Shown: positions 11,822 to 21,398, counted from the first letter of the stretch. The stretch is 41,968 bases of DNA from Bacteroidales bacterium (GCA_017508895.1 JAFWRA010000122.1:1-41968); one strand, 5' to 3'. Numbers and translations: made by a program. Notes: generated by a model not told the origin, from the sequence alone.

Positions 11822-12927
11822 ACGACGAACGCATTGAAGTTTTAGACAAAGAGTCGAGTCCAGAAAGCCTAAATTCCACCCAATGCGGGGATGAGATGCT
11901 TTCTGAAATCGAAGAAGGCAGTGAGCTTTACGAGCATATACGCATGACCGTCGACCCTGGCCAACAGCCTGAGCGCATCGACACCTTCTTGACTTCCCAC
12001 ATCAGCAACATCTCGCGCAACCGCGTACAGAACGCAGCCAAGGCAGGCAACATCCTGGTGAACGACAAGGTGGTCAAATCAAACTACAAGGTAAAGCCCA
12101 ACGATGTGATTTCCATCGTGTTCAGCTATCCACCACGTGAGACCGACATCAAACCGGAGCCTATCCCGCTGAACATCGTTTACGAAGACGACGACATTAT
12201 CGTCATCAACAAGCAGGCGGGTTTGGTGGTTCACCCTGCCCACGGCAACTTCACTGGCACCTTGCTGCATGGTTTGGCCTATCACTTCGAGCAGACGCAT
12301 CAAAATGTGGAAAACCGCATCGGCTATCTCGTCCATCGCATCGACAAGGACACCACCGGACTGATGATTGTAGCCAAAAACGAGACTGCCCAAGCTGTCC
12401 TGGCCAAGCAATTCTTCGACCACTCTATCCACCGCCGCTATAACGCCTTGGTTTGGGGCGATTTCGATGAGAACGAAGGCACCATTGTGGGCAACATCGG
12501 GCGCAGCCAAAACGACCGCCGCCGCATGGCCGTCTATCCTAACGGCGAGCAAGGCAAGGAAGCCATCACCCACTGGAAAGTGTTGGAACGCTTTGGCTAT
12601 GTGACCCTTAACGAATACCGTTTGGAGACAGGTCGCACCCACCAAATACGCGCCCACTCGCAATTCATCGGACACCCGCTGTTCAACGACAGCCTCTATG
12701 GTGGCGATGTTATCCTGAAAGGCACCACCTTCTCGAAGTACAAGCAATTCATCGACAACTGCTTCAAAATCATGCCACGCCACGCCTTGCACGCCAAGGA
12801 ATTGGGATTCGTGCATCCCACCACAGGCAAGCAGATGATGTTCACCTCAGAACTGCCCAACGACATGACGATGGTGCTTGAGAAGTGGAGAACCTACCTG
12901 AAAGCGAGAAATTTGTTTGAAGAATAA
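11818..12927 (+). CDS. rluD: RluA/RluD-family 23S rRNA pseudouridine synthase
   Basis: A 369-residue enzyme that isomerises uridine to pseudouridine in large-subunit rRNA. After an acidic N-terminal extension of about 40 residues there is an S4 RNA-binding domain (RIDTFLTSHISNISRNRVQNAAKAGNILVNDK) and a catalytic domain with HRIDKDTTGLMIVAK, which holds the catalytic Asp, plus RLETGRTHQIRAH. The RluD assignment (rather than RluC) rests on the S4 domain and the context, so target positions are inferred. It overlaps the T9SS gene by four bases (ATGA), indicating coupling. Confidence 0.93.
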   Translation: MNDERIEVLDKESSPESLNSTQCGDEMLSEIEEGSELYEHIRMTVDPGQQPERIDTFLTSHISNISRNRVQNAAKAGNILVNDKVVKSNYKVKPNDVISIVFSYPPRETDIKPEPIPLNIVYEDDDIIVINKQAGLVVHPAHGNFTGTLLHGLAYHFEQTHQNVENRIGYLVHRIDKDTTGLMIVAKNETAQAVLAKQFFDHSIHRRYNALVWGDFDENEGTIVGNIGRSQNDRRRMAVYPNGEQGKEAITHWKVLERFGYVTLNEYRLETGRTHQIRAHSQFIGHPLFNDSLYGGDVILKGTTFSKYKQFIDNCFKIMPRHALHAKELGFVHPTTGKQMMFTSELPNDMTMVLEKWRTYLKARNLFEE

Positions 12928-12949
12928 ACAACATTTAAATCATATAACC

Positions 12950-13855
12950 ATGAGAAAACTCTTACTTATAGCAACGGCTATCATCGCCAGCATCACCTAT
13001 TCACATGCACAAATCCTCTACCGCATTTCTGGCAATGGCCTTGAAACGCCCAGCTATATTGTAGGCACTTATCATCTGGCTCCCGCCTCGTTTGCCGACA
13101 GTATCCCTGGCATGAAAACGGCCATTGAGGGGACACAACAAGTTTGCGGCGAGTTGGACATGATGGACGCCTTCAAGCCCGAGAACGCCGCCCGACTGAT
13201 GCAATCACAGATGCTTCCGGAAGGGACCACACTGTCGTCATTGCTTACCGCTGAACAACTCGAAAGGCTGAACAAGCTGTTGCTCGATGTGATGGGCTCT
13301 AACCTCAACGATGAGGCTTTTGCCGCCCAAATCGACAAGATGACCCCTGCAGCCCTCTCCACCACCCTTTCCCTCTCCTCACACATGAAGAAAGTTGAGT
13401 CATTCAACCCCATAGAATTGATTGACAACTACTTCCAGATGCTTGCATTGCAAAACGGCAAAGCCGTCAAAGGTTTCGAAACTGTCGATTTCCAAATGGG
13501 AGTTCTTTTCGGAGCCCCATTGGAAAAGCAGGTGAACGACCTGATGTGCATGGTCGACCACTTCGAGGACACCGAAGAGATGGTGAATCTCATCACGACC
13601 GCCTATTTCTCGCAGGACCTCACGCTAATCGAGGAAGCCATGGAACAGGAGTCAAAGATTGATTGTGGAACAACGGAAGAAGACGAAGACATCCTGATCA
13701 ACAACCGCAACCGCAACTGGGTGGAACTGATGCCTGACATGATGGCTGAACAGCCGACCCTTTTCGTCGTTGGTGCAGGGCATCTCTGCGGCGAGAAAGG
13801 CGTATTGAAACTGCTTGAAAAGGCGGGATATACAATTGAAGGAATGAAAGAATAA
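12950..13855 (+). CDS. TraB/GumN-family protein
   Basis: A 301-residue exported protein. The signal peptide is MRKLLLIATAIIASITYSHAQ. The family pattern is clear at both ends: YIVGTYHLAP near the start and LFVVGAGHLCGEKGVLKLLEKAGY at the C-terminus, where the GTxH and GxGH motifs resemble the metal-binding residues of the Tiki/TraB protease fold. Family members may be peptidases but most bacterial ones have no known substrate. ATG 12950 is used because it gives a clean signal peptide; the frame is open back to 12917. It converges with the MerR gene with four bases between them. Confidence 0.88.
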   Translation: MRKLLLIATAIIASITYSHAQILYRISGNGLETPSYIVGTYHLAPASFADSIPGMKTAIEGTQQVCGELDMMDAFKPENAARLMQSQMLPEGTTLSSLLTAEQLERLNKLLLDVMGSNLNDEAFAAQIDKMTPAALSTTLSLSSHMKKVESFNPIELIDNYFQMLALQNGKAVKGFETVDFQMGVLFGAPLEKQVNDLMCMVDHFEDTEEMVNLITTAYFSQDLTLIEEAMEQESKIDCGTTEEDEDILINNRNRNWVELMPDMMAEQPTLFVVGAGHLCGEKGVLKLLEKAGYTIEGMKE

Positions 13856-13859
13856 GGCT

Positions 13860-14213
13860 TCATGCCTTTTTCTGTTTCTCTGCCAAAGCCTTATCCAAAT
13901 CGAGGAGGAAGCTGCGGGTCTTGTCCAAGGTCTCGAGCATGATGATGCGTTCCTCGTAGTCGCTGAAGCGCTCCTTGAGGGCGAGTTTGGCACCGGCCAA
14001 GGTGTAACCTTTCACCTTGAGCAATTGGTAGATGACATGGACATACCGCACGTCGCGTTGGGTGAAGAGGCGGTTGCCTTTCTTGTTTTTGCGCGGACGC
14101 AACACGTCGAACTCCTTTTCCCAATAGCGGATCATCGAGGTGTTCACATTGAACATCGCGGCCACTTCACCAATGGAGTAGTAGTATTTCCCATTCGACT
14201 TGAGTTCTTCCAT
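13860..14213 (-). CDS. MerR-family transcriptional regulator
   Basis: A 117-residue DNA-binding protein. The N-terminal half is a winged helix of MerR type (YSIGEVAAMFNVNTSMIRYWEKEF, then LRPRKNKKGNRLFTQRDV), followed by a helical region (IIYQLLKVKGYTLAGAKLAL) and a short coiled dimerisation helix. There is no obvious C-terminal effector domain and no metal-binding cysteine cluster, so the signal is unknown. Short MerR proteins of this kind are common single-copy genes in Bacteroidota. It lies downstream of the M23 peptidase on the same strand, separated by a low-complexity spacer. Confidence 0.92.
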   Translation of the reverse strand: MEELKSNGKYYYSIGEVAAMFNVNTSMIRYWEKEFDVLRPRKNKKGNRLFTQRDVRYVHVIYQLLKVKGYTLAGAKLALKERFSDYEERIIMLETLDKTRSFLLDLDKALAEKQKKA

Positions 14214-14342
14214 GATTTAAAATTCAAAGATTCAAAGATTCAAAATTTAAAATTCAAAATTCAAAGATTCTTCATTCTGCATTCTGCATTCTTAATTCTG
14301 CATTCCTCATTCATCATTCCTCCTTCCCAACTTCCCCAAATC
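14214..14342. repeat. Low-complexity intergenic repeat
   Basis: The spacer between the M23 and MerR genes is made of short imperfect tandem units: first AAATTCAAAGATTC-type repeats, then CATTCTG / CATTCTT / CATTCCT units. No promoter box or long stem is seen. It resembles the spacers at 1130-1195 and 28830-28864. Confidence 0.65.
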
Positions 14343-15317
14343 TCAGTCCATCGTTTGCGTAGGTAAGGTTGAGTGCTGCAAAATCAGCTCATATTCGTCG
14401 GGGGTAAGGTCGTTGTAGAAGAAATTGATGGGATCCACTTGGACATCGTTTTTCAGTACTTCATAATGCAGATGCACGCCCGTGGTCTTTCCCGAATCCC
14501 CTATGGTGCCTATCTTCTGTCCCCGTTTCACCTTCTGTCCCTTCCTGACGGCTGCCTTCTGGAGATGTGCATACCGGGTCTTGTAGCCATAGCCGTGGTC
14601 AATAACCACCAGATTGCCATAACCCCATTCGTTGCGTTCCACGTCAGCCACCACGCCATCACCCGTGGCGTAGGTATCCGTACCCAAGGCAGCAGAGAAG
14701 TCAATCCCGCTATGGAACTTCTCCACCTTATAAATAGGGTCGGGACGATAGCCGAAAAAGGATGAGATGTATTTGACCTCGGTTTCTTTCACGGGGAATA
14801 TGGCTGGGATATGCGCCAACATGTCGGACTTGTTGCGCGCCATGGCAAACAAGGTGTCATACGAAACCGACTGGTTATACAACTGACTGGCTATGACATC
14901 CAACTTCCTCGCCGTGTTCACGATCAGTCCGGAGTTTTTATAGCCATACAAGTCGGCATAACGGTCGGCATCCAGAAAACCAGAACGGCGCACTGAACTC
15001 GGGATGGGGTCGGCCTCAAACATGACACGATACAGATTGTTATCCCGCTCTTCCATATCGGTCATCAGCACTTCCATGTTGTCCAAGCGGTCGTTCAAGA
15101 TTTCATACTGCAGCTTCATATACTCCAACTCACGCGCCTGCATCATCTCCTTCGGCGACTTGAAAAAGGTGAACAGCAAAATCGCGAACAAAAAAGCAAC
15201 ACCGAGAAAAGAGAGAAACACCAAAACGAAACGTAACAACGCCCTTGATTTGGAGGTCTTCATCACCTCAAGGTCTTGCGTCAACGGGTTGTTATTATAT
15301 TGCTTCTGTGTGGCCAT
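14343..15317 (-). CDS. M23-family metallopeptidase, membrane anchored
   Basis: A 324-residue protein with a cytoplasmic N-terminus, one membrane segment at about residues 25-50 (LLRFVLVFLSFLGVAFLFAILLF), a coiled-coil stretch (QYEILNDRLDNMEVLMTDMEERD) and a C-terminal LytM/M23 domain. The zinc ligands are visible as FHSGIDF (HxxxD) and VHLHYEV (HxH), with the typical GYGYKTRYAHLQ and VKRGQKIGTIGDSG strands. M23 enzymes cut peptide cross-links in peptidoglycan during growth or division, and all metal residues are present, so it should be active. It is divergent from alaS over a shared promoter region. Confidence 0.94.
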   Translation of the reverse strand: MATQKQYNNNPLTQDLEVMKTSKSRALLRFVLVFLSFLGVAFLFAILLFTFFKSPKEMMQARELEYMKLQYEILNDRLDNMEVLMTDMEERDNNLYRVMFEADPIPSSVRRSGFLDADRYADLYGYKNSGLIVNTARKLDVIASQLYNQSVSYDTLFAMARNKSDMLAHIPAIFPVKETEVKYISSFFGYRPDPIYKVEKFHSGIDFSAALGTDTYATGDGVVADVERNEWGYGNLVVIDHGYGYKTRYAHLQKAAVRKGQKVKRGQKIGTIGDSGKTTGVHLHYEVLKNDVQVDPINFFYNDLTPDEYELILQHSTLPTQTMD

Positions 15318-15361
15318 TTATCCGTTTGATTACGTTATAAATAACGACTCAAGTCAAAATA

Positions 15362-15394
15362 TTGCGCAAAAATAGAATATTTACCGTAAATTTG
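15362..15394 (+). promoter_or_regulatory. Divergent promoter region, alaS / M23 peptidase
   Basis: On the plus strand TAAATTTG at 15387-15394 matches TAnnTTTG, with a TTG at 15362-15364 (22-bp spacer), giving a leader of about 45 bases for alaS. On the minus strand TATTTTTG (15374 down to 15367) would serve the M23 gene, though no good -33 box is seen for it. The two promoters overlap. Confidence 0.65.
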
Positions 15395-15444
15395 CACGTT
15401 TTTTTGAAGTATTTTTTGAAGCAATAATTCATAACTCACTATAA

Positions 15445-18054
15445 ATGAACGCATACGAAATCAGAAATAGCTTCTTGGACTTCTTCCGTTCCAAGGAACA
15501 CGCCATCGTGCCGTCGGCACCCATCGTCGTCAAGAACGACCCGACCTTGATGTTCACCAACGCTGGTATGAACCAGTTCAAGGACATCTTCTTGGGCAAC
15601 CAACCCGCCAAATGGAAGCGTGCCGCCGACACGCAGAAATGCCTGCGCGTGTCGGGCAAGCACAACGACCTGGAGGAAGTAGGCCACGATACCTACCACC
15701 ACACCATGTTCGAGATGTTAGGCAACTGGTCGTTTGGCGACTACTTCAAGAAAGAAGCCATCGCCTACGCTTGGGAGTACCTCACCGAAGTGGTGAAAAT
15801 CGACAAAGACCGTCTCTACGTAACCGTCTTTGGTGGCGACGAAAAGGACGGCCAGCCTGCCGACATGGAAGCCTATGGTTTTTGGAAAGAACATGTCAGC
15901 GAAGACCGCATCATCTACGGCAACAAGAAAGACAACTTCTGGGAGATGGGCGAGACCGGTCCCTGCGGCCCCTGCTCCGAGATCCACATCGACCTGCGCG
16001 ACGATGAAGCTCGCAAACAAATTGCCGGTCGCGACCTCGTCAACAAGGACGACCCACAGGTAATCGAAATCTGGAACCTCGTGTTCATGCAATACAACCG
16101 CATGGCCGACGGCCATCTGGTAGAACTCCCCGCCAAGCACGTCGACACGGGCATGGGCTTCGAGCGCCTCGTACGCGTACTGCAAGGCAAAACCTCGAAC
16201 TACGACACCGACGTGTTCCAACCCATCATCCAAGCCATCGCCAAGATGTCGGGCATCGAATACGGCAAGGCCGAGAAGACCGACGTCGCCATGCGCGTCA
16301 TTGCCGATCACCTTCGTGCCGTGAGTTTCGCCATCGCCGACGGGCAGCTGCCTTCCAACAACGGCGCCGGCTATGTCATCCGCCGCGTGTTGCGTCGTGC
16401 CGTGCGTTACGGCTTCACCTTCTTAGGCTTCGATGAGCCTTTCGTCTGCAACCTGCTGCCCATCTTAGTGAGTCAGATGGAGCACAACTTCCCTGAGATT
16501 AAGGCACAGCAAGAGCTGGTGAGCAAGGTCATTCGCGAAGAGGAGGCCTCGTTCCTGCGCACCTTGGCCCAAGGCATCAAGCGCTTTGAAGGTTACGTGG
16601 AACAACATCCTGGCCAGGACATCGACGGCAACTTCGCCTTCGAGCTGTTCGACACCTTCGGATTCCCCATCGACCTCACCCAGCTGATGGCCTCCGAGAA
16701 GGGCATCAACGTCGACATGGAAGGCTTCAAGGCCAACCTCGAAGAGCAGAAAAACCGCTCACGCAAAGCCGCCGAGAAAGCCAACGGCGACTGGGTGGTG
16801 GTGAACGAGAGCGAGCAGCCCACCGAGTTTGTCGGCTACACCGACATGAGCTGCGAGAGCCACATCCTACGTTTCCGCGAGGTGGTGGCCAAGAAAAAGA
16901 CCCACTTCGAGATCGTCCTTGACAAGACCCCGTTTTATGCCGAGATGGGCGGTGAGGTGGGCGACACCGGCACACTGACTTCAGAAAACGAGACCATCAA
17001 GATTGTGAATACCGTCAAGGAAAACAATCTTGTCATCCATATCACCGAGCAGCTGCCTCAGAACCCCGAGGTGGCTTTCACCGCTACCGTCGATGCAGAA
17101 CGTCGTCAGCGCATCGCCAACAACCACAGCGCCACCCACCTGATGCACGCTGCCTTGAGACAAGTGTTAGGTAGCCATGTCGAGCAAAAGGGCTCGTTGG
17201 TCGACGACCAGCGTCTGCGCTTCGACTTCAGCCACTTTGCCAAGATGACGCCTGAAGAGATCCAAAAGGTGGAGAAGATCGTCAACCAGAAAATCCGCGA
17301 GAACATCCCAAATGTGACCTACGCCGAAATCCCGATTGACGAAGCTAAAGCCATGGGCGCCACGGCTTTGTTTGGCGAGAAATACGGTGACAAGGTGCGC
17401 GTGGTGGTCTTCGACAAGGACTATTCGATGGAGCTCTGCGGTGGCTGTCACACCAGCGCCACAGGCAACATCGGCATGTTCAAGATTGTCAGTGAAGGCG
17501 CTATCGCCGCTGGCATCCGCCGTATCGAAGCCATCACCGGCGAGGCCGTGGAGCAATACCTCGACGAACAATTGGACCTCATCGGTCGTTTGCGCGAGTG
17601 CGTCAAGTCGCCCGACCTGGTGAAAGCCGTCACCTCGCTCAACGAGCAGAACTCCGCCTTAAAGAAAGAGGTAGAGCATCTGATGCAAGAGAAAGCCCAA
17701 GCCATGGCCGAGAAGCTGCATGAGAAAGCCCTCGACCACGAAGGCTACAAACTCATCATGGAGACCCTGCCTTGTGGTGGCGACCAGCTGCGCAACATCG
17801 CCACGATGCTCAAGCAGATGAACGAAAGCACCATCGCTATCCTTGGTTCCGTTGCCGAAGGCAAACCCTCGCTCTGCTTGTTGTTACCCGAGGCCTTCGC
17901 CGACGCCAAGGGTTTGGATGCCACCAAGCTCATCCGCGAGGTGGCCAAGGAGATCCAAGGCGGTGGCGGCGGACAGAAGACCCTCTGCGTGGCCGGAGGC
18001 CGCAACGCTGACGGATTGCCAAAGGCAATGCAGATGCTGAGGGAGAGGATTTAA
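15445..18054 (+). CDS. alaS: Alanyl-tRNA synthetase
   Basis: Class II synthetase of 869 residues, close to the family norm, which charges tRNA-Ala. The aminoacylation domain shows TLMFTNAGMNQFKDIFLG, HHTMFEMLGNWSFGDYF and GMGFERL. The editing domain has HSATHLMHAAL (HxxxH) and CGGCHTSATGNIG, the zinc site that removes mischarged serine or glycine. The C-terminal domain ends in the glycine-rich GGGGGQKT segment typical of the DHHA1/C-Ala region. ATG 15445 matches the family start (MNAYEIRNSFLDFF). A strong terminator follows. Confidence 0.98.
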   Translation: MNAYEIRNSFLDFFRSKEHAIVPSAPIVVKNDPTLMFTNAGMNQFKDIFLGNQPAKWKRAADTQKCLRVSGKHNDLEEVGHDTYHHTMFEMLGNWSFGDYFKKEAIAYAWEYLTEVVKIDKDRLYVTVFGGDEKDGQPADMEAYGFWKEHVSEDRIIYGNKKDNFWEMGETGPCGPCSEIHIDLRDDEARKQIAGRDLVNKDDPQVIEIWNLVFMQYNRMADGHLVELPAKHVDTGMGFERLVRVLQGKTSNYDTDVFQPIIQAIAKMSGIEYGKAEKTDVAMRVIADHLRAVSFAIADGQLPSNNGAGYVIRRVLRRAVRYGFTFLGFDEPFVCNLLPILVSQMEHNFPEIKAQQELVSKVIREEEASFLRTLAQGIKRFEGYVEQHPGQDIDGNFAFELFDTFGFPIDLTQLMASEKGINVDMEGFKANLEEQKNRSRKAAEKANGDWVVVNESEQPTEFVGYTDMSCESHILRFREVVAKKKTHFEIVLDKTPFYAEMGGEVGDTGTLTSENETIKIVNTVKENNLVIHITEQLPQNPEVAFTATVDAERRQRIANNHSATHLMHAALRQVLGSHVEQKGSLVDDQRLRFDFSHFAKMTPEEIQKVEKIVNQKIRENIPNVTYAEIPIDEAKAMGATALFGEKYGDKVRVVVFDKDYSMELCGGCHTSATGNIGMFKIVSEGAIAAGIRRIEAITGEAVEQYLDEQLDLIGRLRECVKSPDLVKAVTSLNEQNSALKKEVEHLMQEKAQAMAEKLHEKALDHEGYKLIMETLPCGGDQLRNIATMLKQMNESTIAILGSVAEGKPSLCLLLPEAFADAKGLDATKLIREVAKEIQGGGGGQKTLCVAGGRNADGLPKAMQMLRERI

Positions 18055-18086
18055 AGAAACAAATCTAACGCAAATCTTTTATAAAT

Positions 18087-18127
18087 CAGCTCCGCTGGGA
18101 TGATCATCCTTGCGGAGCTGTTTTTTT
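18087..18127 (+). terminator. Rho-independent terminator of alaS
   Basis: Perfect 9-bp stem CAGCTCCGC (18087-18095) with GCGGAGCTG (18112-18120), a 16-base loop and a run of seven T (18121-18127). It lies 33 bases after the alaS stop. Confidence 0.92.
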
Positions 18128-18130
18128 ATT

Positions 18131-18243
18131 GCAGCCTTGTCATCCTCTTGCATGGCACCAGCAGCCTTGTCATGCCGATGGTAGAAGCCAGCAGCCATGT
18201 CATGCCAGCATGGAGAAGCGCGCTGGCAGGCATCTATGGCTGC
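18131..18243. repeat. REP-like element A: three 30-bp tandem units ending in a hairpin
   Basis: Units starting at 18131, 18161 and 18191 are exactly 30 bp apart and each begins GCAGCC(T/A)TGTCAT. The last unit is the left arm of a hairpin: GCAGCCATGTCATGCCAGC (18191-18209) pairs with the region 18222-18243, whose reverse complement begins GCAGCCATAGATGCC. Related hairpins lie at 26618-26668 and 27456-27557. It sits between the alaS terminator and the hsdR stop. Confidence 0.8.
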
Positions 18244-18254
18244 GGGCATTTATT

Positions 18255-21200
18255 TCAGTCCTTTTGTCTTGAAACGATGGACTCAGCTGCCATCGAAACA
18301 TCATAGCTGCCTTCGGAAATCGAGTATTGAACCGGCATAGGAACGAAGGTGGCCATTTCTTCGTCATCCGTCCATTCCTCGCATTGTTTCAGGACAATTT
18401 CGAGGGCGCTTTCGGCTTCCTCGGGCGGGTACTTGTATTTCTTCAACAACCGCTTGACCATTTTGCGCATTCCAGCACGGGCTGACTCTTTGTGCTGCCA
18501 GTCTATGGTGCGGTTCTTGCGTAATGCCTCAGTCAACTCCTTGGTCATCTCAACTAAGGTGTCGTTCTCATAGAAATCCTTTACGGCCTGCGGACGCGAC
18601 AGGGCATCGTAGAAGGCTTTTTCCTCATCGTTGAGGCCAAGGTCATTGCCTTGTTGCTCGGTTTCCTTGATTTGGGAGGCGAGTTTCAGCAACTCTTGAA
18701 TGACCTCTTCATTGGTGAGCATGCCTTTCAGGTAATTGCTCAAGGCATTGTTTAACAGCTCGGAGAATTTCTCGCTTTGCACAAGGTTTTTATGCTGGAA
18801 GGCTTTCACCTTTTCCTTCAGCAGGCTTTCCAAAATCTGGATAGAGATATTCTTCTCCTTCATCTTGGACAGCTCGTCAAGGAAGGCTGGGTCGCTGAGC
18901 GAGAACTCCTTGCCTTCATTCTGGAAGAGGTTGATGACGCCTTCGCTCTTTACGCTCTGCTTCATCAACTCACGGACACGCTCGTCAATGTCCTTCTTGG
19001 TTATCTTTCCCTTGCCATTCAGACGCATAAGCATCACGCGGACGGTCTCGAAATAGGCACTCTCCCATCGTTGCGAGTCGGTCAGGAGGCTACGGCACAA
19101 GGTGATGGACTGATGCAACAAGGTGGCGTGCTTCATGAAGTCGTTCTTCTTATCCTGTCGCTCGATGGCCAACAAGAAGTTGGTGCCGCCCTTGATAAGC
19201 TCGGCACGCTTCAAGTCGGAAGCATCCCTGAACTTCGAGTAGTCGAAGCCATGCATAAGGTCGCGGCAGATTTCCAATTCTTCCTGGAACTTTTGCAGAG
19301 CGGTGGTCTTGATGTTGGGGTCGCCGAACTTCTGGCGGTCGTTGCTGGTGTAGAATTTCATGGCCTGTTTCAAGGCTTGCGCGATGCCGATGTAATCGAC
19401 CACCAGACCACCTTCCTTGCCTTTGAAAACTCGATTGACACGAGCGATGGCCTGCATGAGGTTGTGGCCGCTCATCGGCTTGAAGACATACATGGTGGCT
19501 AGGCTAGGTACGTCGAAGCCCGTGAGCCACATATCGACGACGATGGCAATCTTCATTGGGCCGTTGTCGTCTTTGAACTTCTTAGCCAGCTCTTGTTTGT
19601 ACTGCTTGTTGCCGATGATGTCGCGCCACTCCTCGGGGTCGTTGTTGCTGCTGGTCATGACGCATTTGACCTTCTCGGTCCAAGTGGGACGCAGTTGCAG
19701 CAGGCGCTTGTATATCTTGATGGCTATGGGTCGGCTATAGGCGACAATCATGGCTTTGCCTGTCAGCTCTTGCTCGCGGTAGTTCTCGTAGTGGCTGAGG
19801 ATGTCACCAACCAACGAATCGATGGTGGAATCGGCACCCAACAGCTCTTCGAGATGGGACAGGTCGCGCTTGCTCTTCTCAATTTGGCTGGCATCGGCAC
19901 CTTCCATCTCCAAAAGTTCATATTCTTGATCGATGAGCTTCAATGTTTCTTCGTCGAGCTTCAGGTTGATGACGCGGCTCTCGTAATAGACTGGAACGGT
20001 GGCATGGTCGAGTACGCTCTGGGTCATGTCGTAAACATCAATGCAGTCACCGAAGACCTCGATGGTGTTGCGGTCTTTGAGGGCCACAGGTGTGCCCGTG
20101 AAGCCGATGAAGGATGCATTAGGCAGCGAGTCGTGGATGAAGCGGGCGGTGCCGACACTCACCTTACCCGTGACGGGGTCTATCTTCTCTTCGAAGCCGT
20201 ATTGACCACGATGGGCTTCGTCGCTCATCACGATGATGTTGCGGCGGGTTGACAGGGGCGCATCGTATTCCTCGAACTTTTGCATGGTGGTGAAAATGAT
20301 ACCGTTGGCCGTGCGTCCTTCCAGCAGCTCGCGCAGATGTTCCCTTGTGGTGGCTTGCACAGGCTTCTGACGCAGGAAGTCCTGGCACTTGGCGAACTGA
20401 CCATAAAGTTGGTTGTCGAGGTCGTTGCGGTCGGTGATGACCACGATGGTAGGCTGTGATACGGCCGACTGGAGCAGGTGGGAATAGAACACCATCGAAA
20501 GGCTCTTGCCGCTGCCCTGTGTGTGCCAAAACACACCAATCTTACCGTCACCAGTGACGGCATTGCGCGTGCGCTGGATGGCTTTGTTGACGGCGAAATA
20601 CTGGTGGTAGCCCGCCAGAATCTTATAGTCTTTGCCTTCGTCCTTACAGTAGCAAACGAAGTTCTTGATGATATCGATGAGGCGGTCTTTACGGAACATG
20701 CCTTCAAAGAAAACATCGTAGTCGACGACCTCAGTGCTTTCGTACACGCCGTCCTTCGACTTCCATTGCATATAGCGGTCTTCGCTCGATGTGATGGTGC
20801 CTGCCTTTGACTCGGCCATGTCGCTCATCACGCAGAAGACGTTATAAGTGAACATGGTAGGGATTTCCTTCATGTAGTTCTTCAGCTGGCGATAGGCGGC
20901 GCTGGCATCGGTCTCTTCGCGCGAGGGCGACTTCAGTTCCATCAGCACAATGGGAAGGCCGTTGAGGAACAGGATGAGGTCGGCGCGTTTCTTCGACTTC
21001 TCGATGTAGGTCCACTGGTTGACCAGAAGGAAGTCGTTATTGGCGGCGTTCTTATAGTCTGCCAGATACACGATGTCGTTTTTCAGCTCATGGCCGTTGT
21101 GGAAGGTGACTTCCACGCCATGCTGGAGGTAGTCCATGAAAAGCTCGTTGTTCTGCACCATGTTGCCGGCTTCGATGTGGAGCAGCTTGCGTTCTGCCTC

Positions 21201-21398
21201 ATCGATGGCCGACTTGGGAAGCGAAGGGTTGATGTCTTTCAGCTTCTCGCGCAGGCGTTCGAGATAGAGCGGGCAATAATAGTCCTTGTCCTCATAGTTG
21301 GCTTGAATATCGTAGCCGTTGAGGTAGTTGTATTCCAACCGTTCGGTGAACAGTTCGATGAGCGTCTGCTCGTAATGGTCTTCGTTGTAGTCTGACAT
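18255..21398 (-). CDS. hsdR: Type I restriction enzyme, R (motor and nuclease) subunit
   Basis: A 1047-residue subunit that translocates and cuts unmodified DNA when bound to the M2S methylase core. The N-terminal nuclease region shows LPIVLMELKSP, the E-x-K part of its PDDEXK site. The helicase part has FWHTQGSGKSLSM (motif I), VVITDRNDLD, MSDEAHRGQYG (DEAH, motif II), FIGFTGTP and later AIARVNRVFKGK (motif VI). The C-terminal helical part interacts with the methylase. ATG 21398 is chosen because AGGAGG stands just ahead of it; ATG 21437 is in frame but lacks this. No break is seen, but HsdR needs HsdM, whose gene here is truncated. Confidence 0.96.
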   Translation of the reverse strand: MSDYNEDHYEQTLIELFTERLEYNYLNGYDIQANYEDKDYYCPLYLERLREKLKDINPSLPKSAIDEAERKLLHIEAGNMVQNNELFMDYLQHGVEVTFHNGHELKNDIVYLADYKNAANNDFLLVNQWTYIEKSKKRADLILFLNGLPIVLMELKSPSREETDASAAYRQLKNYMKEIPTMFTYNVFCVMSDMAESKAGTITSSEDRYMQWKSKDGVYESTEVVDYDVFFEGMFRKDRLIDIIKNFVCYCKDEGKDYKILAGYHQYFAVNKAIQRTRNAVTGDGKIGVFWHTQGSGKSLSMVFYSHLLQSAVSQPTIVVITDRNDLDNQLYGQFAKCQDFLRQKPVQATTREHLRELLEGRTANGIIFTTMQKFEEYDAPLSTRRNIIVMSDEAHRGQYGFEEKIDPVTGKVSVGTARFIHDSLPNASFIGFTGTPVALKDRNTIEVFGDCIDVYDMTQSVLDHATVPVYYESRVINLKLDEETLKLIDQEYELLEMEGADASQIEKSKRDLSHLEELLGADSTIDSLVGDILSHYENYREQELTGKAMIVAYSRPIAIKIYKRLLQLRPTWTEKVKCVMTSSNNDPEEWRDIIGNKQYKQELAKKFKDDNGPMKIAIVVDMWLTGFDVPSLATMYVFKPMSGHNLMQAIARVNRVFKGKEGGLVVDYIGIAQALKQAMKFYTSNDRQKFGDPNIKTTALQKFQEELEICRDLMHGFDYSKFRDASDLKRAELIKGGTNFLLAIERQDKKNDFMKHATLLHQSITLCRSLLTDSQRWESAYFETVRVMLMRLNGKGKITKKDIDERVRELMKQSVKSEGVINLFQNEGKEFSLSDPAFLDELSKMKEKNISIQILESLLKEKVKAFQHKNLVQSEKFSELLNNALSNYLKGMLTNEEVIQELLKLASQIKETEQQGNDLGLNDEEKAFYDALSRPQAVKDFYENDTLVEMTKELTEALRKNRTIDWQHKESARAGMRKMVKRLLKKYKYPPEEAESALEIVLKQCEEWTDDEEMATFVPMPVQYSISEGSYDVSMAAESIVSRQKD

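Noticed and set aside
12079..12816. 245-codon minus-strand frame opposite rluD
   Set aside because: Shadow frame with Val/Ala-rich content; the plus-strand gene shows all family motifs.
18131..18243. CRISPR-like array because of 30-bp periodicity
   Set aside because: Only the first ~13 bases of each unit are shared, there are no uniform spacers, no cas genes, and the last unit forms a hairpin with related copies elsewhere.
18777..20252. Two long plus-strand frames opposite hsdR
   Set aside because: Both are reverse complements of conserved helicase coding sequence with no own motifs.
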